Below, piece by piece: positions 55,531 to 64,000 of a DNA stretch of 64,000 nucleotides. The DNA is taken from NCBI GenBank assembly GCA_028095005.1, contig CM051460.1, forward strand, positions 286,294,238 through 286,358,237, in the 5' to 3' direction. Below the pieces are notes generated by a model. That model was given only the letters and a program-made list of their open reading frames with translations, did no database searches and was not told the DNA's origin. The translations under genes and the position numbers were made by a program. Each line of letters starts with the position of its first letter. Within the stretch, counting starts at the first letter, position 1. This DNA comes from Rhynchospora pubera. Its lineage: Eukaryota > Streptophyta > Magnoliopsida > Poales > Cyperaceae.

Positions 55531-55912
55531 TATCTTTCACAAGCTCTTTGTTCTGCGGCCTGGAATCAGTACTTGGTCTTCAGAGCTCAGACGGTTTCTT
55601 CTCTGTAACTTCAGTCTACCTCTCTTTTTTCTTCGGAAATTTAGGGTCCCACCCTCGCTGCTTTTCTTTGTTTTTTCTGCCATCCATATATCCAACAACA
55701 TGCTGTCGACCCAACAGCAACTTCTCTGAACAAATTTTCATTTAGCTGATTATGCGTGGAAGTGGAGTGCCACTTCTCCTTTACTTTCGAATCCTCTCGA
55801 CAGCAGGCTCCAAGATTATGAATTGTCTATCTACCCTCTTGGTTAAGCCGTCTCCTACACTCAAGCAATGTAAACTCGACAGCAGTCTTTTGCATGTTGG
55901 ACTAGTTCAGAT

Positions 55913-56517
55913 TAGGGCTGTATATGAGCTGCGAGTCGGGGACAACTCAAACTAAACTCAGCTGTAACTCGAGTTGAGTTGAGCTGAGTTAGAAATACTT
56001 TCGAGTTTTGTAAGCTAGCTCAAACTCGAGCTAGCTCGTGGGCTCACGAGCTAGCTTGAAATAAACATATATCCTTAAAATTTTTATTTATTTAATTCAT
56101 ATGTTATTTTTGTATTAATTTTTTTTTACATATACAATATTGTAAACAATAAAATTGTTGTCTTTTATATACTTTTTATTGATTCGAAACAAAATATGTC
56201 TTAAAACTCACTCTATCATATGTAATATTATCTAAAATATAAATATAGAAGAAGAAATTATTTTTATTAATTTATAAATTTTTAGTACTCATAAATTATG
56301 TTAATAATATATATTTGAAATATAAATTTATTATGTCACGAGTCAGCTCACGAGTTACGAGCTGAGTTGACTTCAACTCAAACTCGACTCGTTAACCAAC
56401 CGAGTTAGTTCAGCTCGAGTTCTTCCAACTCGAGTTCCGTTGGCTCAAGTTGCAACCGAGCTTTTCTGAGTCGAGTTCGAGTTAGCTCACGACTTACGAG
56501 TTTTTTGCTCACCCCTA
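55913..56517. mobile_element. Non-autonomous hAT element, 605 bp, with 8-bp target duplication
   Basis: The ends are TAGGGCTG and CACCCCTA. GTTCAGAT flanks both sides (55905-55912 and 56518-56525). The uninterrupted site ACTAGTTCAGATCACTAC is present at 47457-47475 and near 30628. Subterminal regions are rich in GCTCGAG/ACTCGAGTT/AGCTCACGAG words in both orientations. The centre is A+T-rich. No transposase. Confidence 0.9.
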
Positions 56518-56525
56518 GTTCAGAT

Positions 56526-57689
56526 CACTACATATGTTAAATCTACCATATTTTGGCATCATAGTTGGTCCTCCCAGATTCTAAAATTCACTTTCCATGA
56601 TCTCTACCTCAGTAGGATGGACTGCTAATCATTCTCTCATCTCTACAACTCTTTAACTCTTGTATTTACTACTTTACTACAACTCGCTCAAGATTGTTCT
56701 GCTCGGTAATACACTCCTTATCTCTGCTCCTAAGTGGTTCAGCTATATCTCAATTGTGGAGAGCATTCATATTGCTAGTCAGGCCAGAGATATTTTCGTC
56801 ATCTCTTTCATCATAGTATATATGGAAGAAAAGATGTGCAAGAGTTTTCAAGAATCAAAAATTATCCCTTACTGATCACTGGAATCCTTAAGAATGAAAA
56901 ACTTTGAGACATTTTTTTTTTTAAATTTGATTGTGATCTTTTCTAATTTAGATTACATTTTTTAAGCTTTCATTATTTTACATTCTTTTTCTCCTCTATT
57001 TCTTTACTTTTGTGCTTTTAGCCACCGGCTGAATTGTTAATGCTTGACCTTCATTTGTCTTCAAATCAAAAATAAAGCGAAAGCCAGATATGCCACTTCT
57101 TTCCTCAACGGATTTGAATGATACGTTCTTAAACGAATCCCACTGGAATGAGAAAAGACAAAAATTAACAACAAGTCCCGTTTCCTTTTGAACATGAATT
57201 CAATCTCATAAGCGACCTTTTTAAATAAAAAAAATTTTATTTCAGATGACCACACTTCAATAAAATGTGTGTAACTTTTAATCCGACCGTCAGATCGGGC
57301 CGAAATTTTGACAGGAGATCCGTGACTCAAAGCCTGACCCAAAACCAGCGTTGCTTCGTTTAGGCCAAATCGTCAGCTCCGAATTGCGATCAGAGCCTTC
57401 TTTCATGGAGTTTTGGGCCATTCTTTGTTATTTTGTAAATTTTATGTATTTTCTCTTTCTAGGGTTTCAGTGATGAGCAAATATAAGAAAATATAAGAAA
57501 ATTTTATGTATTTTTACCATGTTACGTTGCGATGAGCAAATATAAGAAAATATTTTCTTTATGCTGCTTTCTAAATTCAAATGTTTCCTAACGTAATACT
57601 TTGCTATAGAAAAAGTTGAAGATCAATTTCTGAAAAGAAATAGCGTCTCCTTTTTTTCTAAAAATAGCCTATGCAGAAAAAAAATCTGA
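56526..57689 (+). repeat. Repeat block, copy in R3
   Basis: Continues the block interrupted by the hAT element and matches 30640-31600 and 47640-48669. It keeps the 125 bp lost from the R2 copy. Confidence 0.8.
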
Positions 57690-57885
57690 AGATCCGTTCT
57701 CAACGGATGGTGCAGGAATTTTTTAACGGATTTGCATCTATTCTCACTGGAGTTTAATTCCGTCCTAAACGGGTTGAGATCCGTTCTCAACAGATGCTGC
57801 AGAAAGCTTTTACAAACTGAATTATGTGACTTCCCTGGTTAACGGATTTGCATCCGTTGTCAAACGGATCCCACTGGAATGGCAT
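57690..57885 (-). repeat. Palindromic 74-bp repeat array
   Basis: Copy of 48670-48875, three reverse units. Confidence 0.85.
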
Positions 57886-58741
57886 GAGAACAGCAAAAAC
57901 ATCAAGTTCCTTTTTATTTTACATTTAACGGATTAATCATCTATAAATTTTACTACTTCGTACTTCTATGGCTTCCCTATAAATTAACTAAGCACAAATA
58001 AACATCATCCACCAGAATTGTTTTGAACCATCTAAACCAAATAAAAACAATTTAGATGAAAACCACAACAATGAACTAGGGAATTCCTCAAGTTGGGCTT
58101 AAAGGAACAAAGTGGTTTCATTTTTATGTTTGGATTAAAACAATTTAGTTTACTTGTATATTATGGACTGGCGAATTTTTACTACAAAATTGACTTGATT
58201 TACAAATTTGAGCTGGTGATTTTAGAAGTCCACTAATCAAGCACTCGGTCTTTCTTTTTATGTGTAGGGGGCCCACAAGGATGATGCATGTGCCGAGATA
58301 AGCTTCTCAAACTTGTAAAATGTTGCCCCATATGTTTTCTTCTTTTGTCTCAACTTATTGAGAAGACGTGCTTTAAGCTATATAGATGTACTGCTGTTGG
58401 AGTGTTCCTATTAAATAGACCGCATGTGTTGTGAGGCTTTGGACAAAGAGGCTCTGATAACGAAAAGCAATACCTCTACTGATCAGCTTCTTTCAGAATG
58501 GAACTCTAATACGGGAGCTGATGCGTGACTATGAACAATATCAAATTTGGTCATAGCATTCAGATGTTCAATGAACGAAATGACATTGGGTCAGGCCATT
58601 TATTTCTTTCTGCTCCTGTTGTAATAAATAATATTAGTGATGTTCTATGGACTTTGCTATGATAGGTCAAATGGAATGAATTACACAATATTCTTGCGAC
58701 CAGAGAATTGTTTAATTATTATAGCAGCAAATACTGTGTAT
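57886..58741 (+). repeat. Segmental copy R3, distal part
   Basis: More diverged than R1 and R2 are from each other. It lacks the 650-bp segment and the LINE fragment, and ends at CAAATACTGTGTA before the zinc-finger gene. It therefore represents the older state of the locus. Confidence 0.8.
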
Positions 58742-59148
58742 TCTTACGAAGGTCTAAAATTCTAATACTGGCATCCTATCTCTTGGATCCAATACATAAG
58801 AAGGGACAAAATGAGTACATTCAAGTCCCAAACAACTCTGTGATGCAATCAAATTTATTAGCTGAAACAAAATCCAATCCCATCTTCGTTTAACGACTTT
58901 GCACATTATACCATGAGCTATTAAAAGCTATATAAAACACTAAATTTTGTAACATATATTGGGTAATATCAATTTTAAAATATGACTGCCTGAATAAAAC
59001 ATAAAAGAAGATTGTCATAACTAACAACTCACTAAACGATATTTATGTTTAAAAAATAGTAATAAGTTAGTCCTAAGGTAAAAAAAAAAAAAAAAAAACA
59101 AAGAAATAAGTTATTGACCCCAAGCTCTAATTCACTGAACCCTAATTT
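58742..59148. other. Unassigned sequence with an A18 tract
   Basis: No gene recognised. A run of about 18-19 A lies at 59080-59098, possibly the tail of a retroposon whose body I cannot define. Confidence 0.45.
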
Positions 59149-59890
59149 TTTTTTTCAAAGGTAACGACTAAGGTTTATGAAGTCCCTGATAGCATCAAAA
59201 GACCAAATTGACCCAAGCTCAACCTACACTAAGGACAGATTGATGTAAGCGAGAGCCTTAATTTATAGCCTCTTTTACCGATTACTATAGATCAACATTA
59301 AAATCCTGAAGGAATTGTGCATTCAATCAGATGACATAAATAAGTTATTGGCAATTTGTCAATGCAGTTTGAAAAAATTAAAACAGTAAAGAAGTTTCAC
59401 AATTTCATATCCCAAAATACCCATGAATGTCAAGGGAATCTCACCTCTCTGAAGAACTTCCAAGCAACATAAAATCGGTAAGAAAAACATTAGCACGGAA
59501 GTGATGAAAGATCATGCATTAATTGTGTAAAATGAAAATGAATCAGCATTAAAATTCTCAGCTGCAAATATTTGAAAATTTCTGGTTACTTCCACTAAGC
59601 TTCTCGGTACTACAAATACCTAAGCTTAAGCTTTAAAACCTAAAGAAATTAATTGAGTAGGCAGTATTGGACCTAGCTTTAAAGTTAAAAAAATAAAAAG
59701 TAAGGTTGATGGAGCTGACCTTTGCTTAGATTATGTTGTCACTCATTGCCAGCCAGGGAGGCATCTAGGACCTGACCTTTTCTGGTTGCCCTTCATCAGA
59801 AAAGAGCTTTAAAAAACTAAGATCATTTTTGAATGCACATCTTCCAGCATACTAATTTTGCCATGGCCTGATCAAACAATATTTTTTTAT
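59149..59890 (-). repeat. Duplicate of 62897-63712 (TPX2-like gene intron and exon region)
   Basis: From CAAAGGTAACGACTAAGG to CAAACAATATTTTTT the copies run in parallel (offset about 3748). The 84-bp exon part at 63562-63645 is missing here and replaced by a short A-rich join. This copy can no longer encode that exon. Confidence 0.85.
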
Positions 59891-60135
59891 GTACTATGCA
59901 TGGAGAGGTGCAATTATGGTTGTTTTGGCCTTATTATTTATATAATCAGTAAATGTTGGCTATCACTGAAGTGATGTTGTTTTGCTATGATAGGTTAACT
60001 TCGTCGTACAATAAGGGCAGTACAGATGTTAACACTCCAGTTTGCTAAATTACTTTTCTTTGTCAGAATGAGGGGCAGAGGAATTATCTTTTTTTTTGGC
60101 TCGTGCAAATTGCTTCCTTGTCAGGACCTCGTATA

Positions 60136-60164
60136 GCGTCTGATATAGCAGGCCGTGGTGTAGA
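60136..60164 (+). pseudogene. Possible DEAD-box helicase motif V fragment
   Basis: One frame reads ASDIAGRGV, the motif V signature of helicase domain 2 (SDIAxRGxD). A frame break just upstream (GACCTCGTATA|GCG) separates it from LV, which would make LVASDIAGRGV. With 61309-61338 it would form ...GRGVD|LPQTDSI, as in RH58-like helicases. No good donor follows. Two foldback MITEs and 1.1 kb lie between the two pieces. This is a short match and only a possibility. Confidence 0.4.
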
Positions 60165-60332
60165 AAGGGCCAATGGTGGTGCGGACTGTTCTGCCTGATC
60201 TTGCACTGGAAAGATTGATTTGGTGGTGTCCCTTTCCGGTATGAGAAATGCAGAATTTGGGCCTGCAGAAAATCAGAAGCGAAGCAAAAGTATTTATATT
60301 TGGGTGAGTCACTATACAATATATATATATAT

Positions 60333-60733
60333 AGAGAAAACCTATGGTGCATACTAATGTACGGAAACTTCGGTGCATACTGATCCGAACTCTTGGATTT
60401 GCTTCAAAATTACCGATCCAAACCGTCCAATATGATCTTCCTATTATAATCTCCTTACCGACCAAATTTTACATTTTTTCGAAATTTTTAAGTATTTTTT
60501 TCAAATTTTAGAAAATCCCTAATCTAATTTTTTCTGAACCGTTCAAAAATGACAGTTTTTAAAAATCCGAAAAAAATACTTAAAAATATCGAAAAAATGT
60601 AAAATTTGGTCGGCAAGGAGATTTCAATAGAGAGATCATATTGGACGGTTTGGATCGGTCATTTTGAAACAGATCCAAGAGTTCGGATCAGTATGCACCG
60701 AAGCTTCCGTACATTAGTATGCACCATAGGTTT

Positions 60734-60738
<5 letters not shown>
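60333..60738. mobile_element. Foldback MITE in a (TA)n tract, 406 bp
   Basis: Arms of about 190 bp start AGAGAAAACCTATGGTGCAT on one side and end ATGCACCATAGGTTTTCTCT on the other. They differ by a few bases, with a short unpaired centre. Flanks are (TA)n: 60317-60332 and 60739-60776. Confidence 0.85.

Positions 60739-60776
<38 letters not shown>
60739..60776. repeat. (TA)n microsatellite between two MITEs
   Basis: About 19 TA units, with (TA)n also outside both elements (60317-60332, 61069-61090). Confidence 0.95.
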
Positions 60777-60780
<4 letters not shown>

Positions 60781-61068
60781 TTTAGCTACGGTGAGTCGCG
60801 ACTCACGGACCCTCCGGTGAGTCGCGACCAAAACTCCTAGATCTAGATCAAAATAATCGATCCAAACCGTCCAATATGATCTCCCTATTGAAATCTCCGT
60901 GCAAACAAAATTTTTTATTTTTTCGAAATTTTTAAGTATTTTTTTCGGATTTTCAATAGGGAGATCATATTGGACGGTTTGGATCGGGTCATTTTGATCT
61001 AGATCTAGGAGCTTTGGTCGCGACTCACCGGAGGGTCCGTGAGTCGCAACTCACCGTAGCTAAACTCT
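60777..61068. mobile_element. Second foldback MITE in the same (TA)n tract, 292 bp
   Basis: Ends AGAGTTTAGCTACGGTGAGT and CTCACCGTAGCTAAACTCT. The arms include GTCGCGACTCACGGACCCTC and its reverse copy. The inner sequence GATCCAAACCGTCCAATATG, AAATTTTTAAGTATTTTTTT is shared with the neighbouring 406-bp element, so the two belong to related families with different outer ends. Confidence 0.85.
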
Positions 61069-61308
61069 ATATATATATATATATATATACACACACATGC
61101 AGAGTGGCTTGTTCAACACATATTCAAAATACATAGTGGCATCAGTCAATGACTGTTCAAATTTGACTTGAACAACCAGTTAAGGTTAACAAGTTATGTC
61201 AGTCGAGTCGGTTGCCGAATGAAGGTGTGCGTCTTTCGGCTCTTTACCTGACCCCTTTCGTCTACCCATGCAAGTGTGGCGACTTGGGTTTTGTACCTTC
61301 CTTGGTAG

Positions 61309-61340
61309 ACCTGCCACAAACAGATTCAATCAATTTACTA
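61309..61340 (+). pseudogene. Possible helicase exon start (LPQTDSI)
   Basis: A CTTGGTAG acceptor-like site is followed by AC CTG CCA CAA ACA GAT TCA ATC. This would complete the Asp of motif V and give LPQTDSI, as in RH58-type helicases. The frame is lost within ten codons. See 60136-60164. Confidence 0.35.
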
Positions 61341-61739
61341 GTACAAACACTCAAGTTTGGTTTAAATTTCTGTTCCTATTTGCACTGTAACTATTGTGCC
61401 ATGAAATGAGCATGCAAATATCAACCAAAATTCTAATTAAGACTGATTATTTTGAACATTTGTAATTTACTCCCGACATTTATAAAATATTGGCTGATAC
61501 TAACCAATCTATTAGGTATTTGCGCTCACAGGTAATTAACCGTTCTCTTTTTTCACTAAGCCGTGGAGTAAAAAGAACAATTAGTGACAAAGCTTGGTGT
61601 AATTTGCCCGTATCATAAAAAAATATTCTGGGCATTAGTTTCCAGTGGGAGAAACATCCAATAACTAGCAAACTCGCACACTGAAGCTACCAATGAGATT
61701 TTTATCAGACTGAATCATAAAACAAAAAATATGCACCTT

Positions 61740-63645
61740 TTAGGGGCAAAGGGTTTTTCAAACAGGCCTTGCGCAAGCAACCATAGTCCGTCTTAGCTGC
61801 TTCAGTGCCTTCTCTTCCTCCATCTCGAGATAATATAGAAATTTTGACAGAAATAAGTTGTTAACAAAACAGAGAATATGTATATTGTAGACCAAACCCA
61901 AGTTAAAAATAAGAACGTACATATATAATTGCAAACACGAAAGTACATACCAGTTTGGCAGCCTCAGCCTCCTCTCTGAACCTTTTGTACATAACTTCTT
62001 TTTCCTTGATCTGAAAATTGGAAACAAAAATTCTTGTTAAACCATACTGCATAATTTGATGGATTCCTGATTGTTCAGACTTGAGATTTTTTCCCTATGG
62101 TAATTTCAATCGAAAACAGATTTCTGATCGTTCATCAAGGTTTTTCCTCGGTAATTTAAATTAACAACAGATTTTTTATTGTTTGTCAAGGCTTATCCTC
62201 GGTATTTTAAATTACTAATGGATTCCTGATTATCAACGTTTTTTTTTCAGTATTTTGAGCTTGACAGACTACTTGCCAAATAAGTTCTTCTGGACATTTC
62301 AGTGTGTCAGGTCACCAACTGTTCAATACAGACTTTATTGTTGCCAAATGTTCAGCACATACTTCATCAATGTTAATGATACACACCTTATTTTAGTACT
62401 TCGTCTTGTACTCTCCAATTTACAAGTACTTTCTTAAGTGAATATATAATAGAGAATTCATACCTTATTATCAAATTCTTGCCTTAAAATAGATTTTTGT
62501 TCTACGCTCCTGTCGGTGGTTTTCGTTCCTTTGCAGGAACTGGTAAAAGGGTCCCTTTTCAAAACACAAAAAGTAATATATCAGGAGTGCAAGTAAGAGT
62601 TCAGAAAAAGATGACAATGTTAAATAATAACAAGATAAAGCAAGCTGAACCTTACTCTGTGAGAACGGGTTGCGCCCTACAAATCCTCCGCTGAGCCTTT
62701 TCCCTCTCCATCCTTTCTTGCTCTTCCATCTCTTTTTGCATTTCTTCTTCATGTCTGACAAAACTCTCGAGTTAAAAACCCTCAGGCATGTAACAAGTCT
62801 CTGGCTCTGGTCTTGGGGGTACCTCGATGTTACACACACAATTACAAATCCGTATATATATATTTTGAATAACTGACTGGTCAAACTTTGAAGTAATTTT
62901 TTTTTCAAAGGTAATGACTAAGGTTTATGAAGTCCCCGATAGCATCAAAAGACCAAATTGACCCCAAGCTCTACCTAAACTAAGGACAGATTGATGTAAG
63001 CGAGAGCCTTAATTTATAGCCTCTTTTACCTATTCCTACAGATCAACATTAAAATCCTGAAGGAATTGTGCATTCAATCAGATGACATAATTAAGTTATT
63101 GGCAATTTGTCAATGCAGTTTGAAAAAATTAAAACAGTAAAGAAGTTTCACAATTTCATATCCTAAAATACCCATGAATGTCAAGGGAAGCTCACCTCTC
63201 TGAAGAACTTCCAAGCAACATGAAATCGGTAAGAAAAATATTAGCACGGAAGTGATGACAGATCATGCATTAATTGTGTAAAATGCAAATGAAACTGCAT
63301 TAAAATTCTCAGCTGCAAATTTTTTAAAATTTCTGGTTACTTCTACTAAGCTTCTCGGTACTACAAATACCTAAGCTTAAGCTTTAAAACCTAAAGGAAT
63401 TAATTGTGTAGGCTGTATTGGACCTAGCTTTAAAGTTAAAAAATAAAAAGTAAGGTTGATGGAGCTGACCTTTGCTTAGATTATGTTGTCACTCATAGCC
63501 AGCCATGGAGGCATCTAGGACCTGACCTTTTCTGGTTGGCCTTCATCAGAAAAGAGCTTTCTTTTGGCACTGATAATAACTGGATGATCTGTTCCATGCT
63601 GACCAGGTTGTTCGCTGCAGAGGAAGTGAGAAATTTCAATAAGAT
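61740..63645 (-). pseudogene. TPX2-domain (microtubule-binding) gene, 3' part, probably inactive
   Basis: Five exons on the minus strand. About 63645-63531: EQPGQHGTDHPVIISAKR, then KLFSDEGQPEKVR. About 62765-62664: VRHEEEMQKEMEEQERME, then REKAQRRICRAQPVLT, with a GTAAGG donor. 62540-62464: TTDRSVEQKSILRQEFDN. 62011-61951: IKEKEVMYKRFREEAEAA. 61830-61740: EEEKALKQLRRTMVACAR, then PV. The exon set EFDNK-IKEKE...KL-EEEKALKQLRRTM is the C-terminal TPX2 domain of plant TPX2-like proteins, which bind spindle or cortical microtubules. Just after ARPV the frame shifts to TGA. One frame over, FEKPFAPKR follows, so about 7 nt (part of PNF) seem lost. Splice sites are good. The gene could be recently dead or produce a truncated protein. 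Confidence 0.75.
62055..62262. repeat. Intronic minisatellite, about 52-bp period
   Basis: GATTCCTGATTGTTCAGAC..., TTTCTGATCGTTCATCAAGG, TTTTTATTGTTTGTCAAGGC and TTCCTGATTATCAACG each lead into TTTTCCTCGGTAATTTAAAT-like sequence. Three to four diverged units lie inside an intron of the TPX2-like gene. Confidence 0.7.
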
Positions 63646-63712
63646 CATTTTTGAATGCACATCTTCCAGCATACTAATTTTTGCCATGGCCTGATCAAAC
63701 AATATTTTTTTG
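62897..63712 (-). repeat. Intron/exon segment of the TPX2-like gene, duplicated at 59149-59890
   Basis: This copy retains the 84 bp lost from the other and is therefore the more complete version. Its right end at the T run near 63707 is where the LINE begins. Confidence 0.85.
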
Positions 63713-64000
63713 CGTGGAGGAGAAGCACTCTAGTACCAATCTTCAAGAATAAAGGGGATGCTCAAAGCTGTACAAACTATAGAGGAATTAAGCTTATGAG
63801 TCATACAATGAAGCTTTGGGAGAGAGTGATAGAACATCGTTTGAGACGGATGACAAACGTTTCGAAAAACCAATTTGGTTTTATGCCTGGGAGGTCAACC
63901 ATGGAGGCCATCTTCCTAATAAGGCAATTGATGGAGAGATATCGGGAGCGAAAGAAGGATCTACATATGGTTTTCATTGATTTGGAGAAAGCATACGACA
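63712..64000 (+). mobile_element. RTE-type LINE reverse transcriptase, 5'-truncated, runs off the window
   Basis: The frame starting at 63721 is open to the window end. It encodes STLVPIFKNKGDAQSCTN, then YRGIKLMSHTMKLWERVI, EHRLRRMTNVSKNQFGFM, PGRSTMEAIFLIRQLMER and MVFIDLEKAYD. YRGI, QFGFMPGRST and the Asp of the FIDLEKAYD block are the first conserved RT motifs of plant RTE non-LTR retrotransposons. The endonuclease domain is absent to the left, where TPX2-associated sequence ends. The YADD catalytic box would lie beyond the window. No stop is seen in 280 nt, so the copy is fairly young. Confidence 0.9.

Noticed and set aside
1860..57885. CRISPR-like array
   Set aside because: The repeats are palindromic tandem units with no constant-length unique spacers, and the DNA is plant nuclear.
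62471..62908. 145-residue minus-strand ORF as a single gene
   Set aside because: It crosses two exons of the TPX2-like gene in the wrong frame. The exon frames with splice sites explain the sequence better.

Overview
Nuclear plant DNA, most likely from a monocot (inferred from the kinds of SINE, LINE and MITE seen; the species is not identifiable). The window is A+T-rich. It has no rRNA, no functional tRNA gene, no CRISPR and no bacterial-type gene. I find no intact conserved gene. What can be read is a mosaic of duplicated, inverted and permuted repeat blocks. These carry pieces of four recognisable plant genes, with introns retained: a chloroplast-type DEAD-box RNA helicase resembling RH58, a plant tRNA ligase resembling RNL, a HIT-type zinc-finger protein, and a TPX2-domain protein.

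Layout. 1-6.1 kb: blocks that return in opposite orientation at 28.9-32.5 kb, with a 1.29 kb insertion at 2557-3841. 6.1-8.5 kb: helicase exon pieces, a Tourist-like MITE, a tRNA-derived SINE and an hAT-type MITE. 8.5-17.66 kb: a large palindrome with two 3.3 kb arms. 17.63-18.85 kb: a circularly permuted copy of 6.4-7.9 kb. 19.6-21.4 kb: a helicase pseudogene on the minus strand whose 5' part recurs inverted at 27.35-28.19 kb. Between these two copies lie a diverged A+T-rich satellite and an unexplained island (22.85-24.48 kb) with two convergent short ORFs and clustered CGCGTTTTATAAACGCG-type palindromes. 28.2-38 kb: more repeat blocks, a 1.07 kb foldback element and Helitron-like ends. 38-58.9 kb: three direct segmental copies, two of them with a zinc-finger pseudogene. 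59-63.7 kb: the 3' part of a TPX2-like gene (minus strand), partly duplicated, and two foldback MITEs in (TA)n tracts. 63.7-64 kb: the RT domain of an RTE-type LINE, running off the window.

The unifying element is a roughly 74-bp repeat built around short palindromes (AACGGAT...ATCCGTT, CCGTTCTAAACGG). It occurs in about 20 short arrays in both orientations and lies next to most captured gene fragments and many breakpoints. I read this as a foldback or Pack-type transposon family, or a recombination hotspot, that has captured genomic gene pieces. Several breakpoints show short homology, and several insertions can be checked against an empty site inside the same window.
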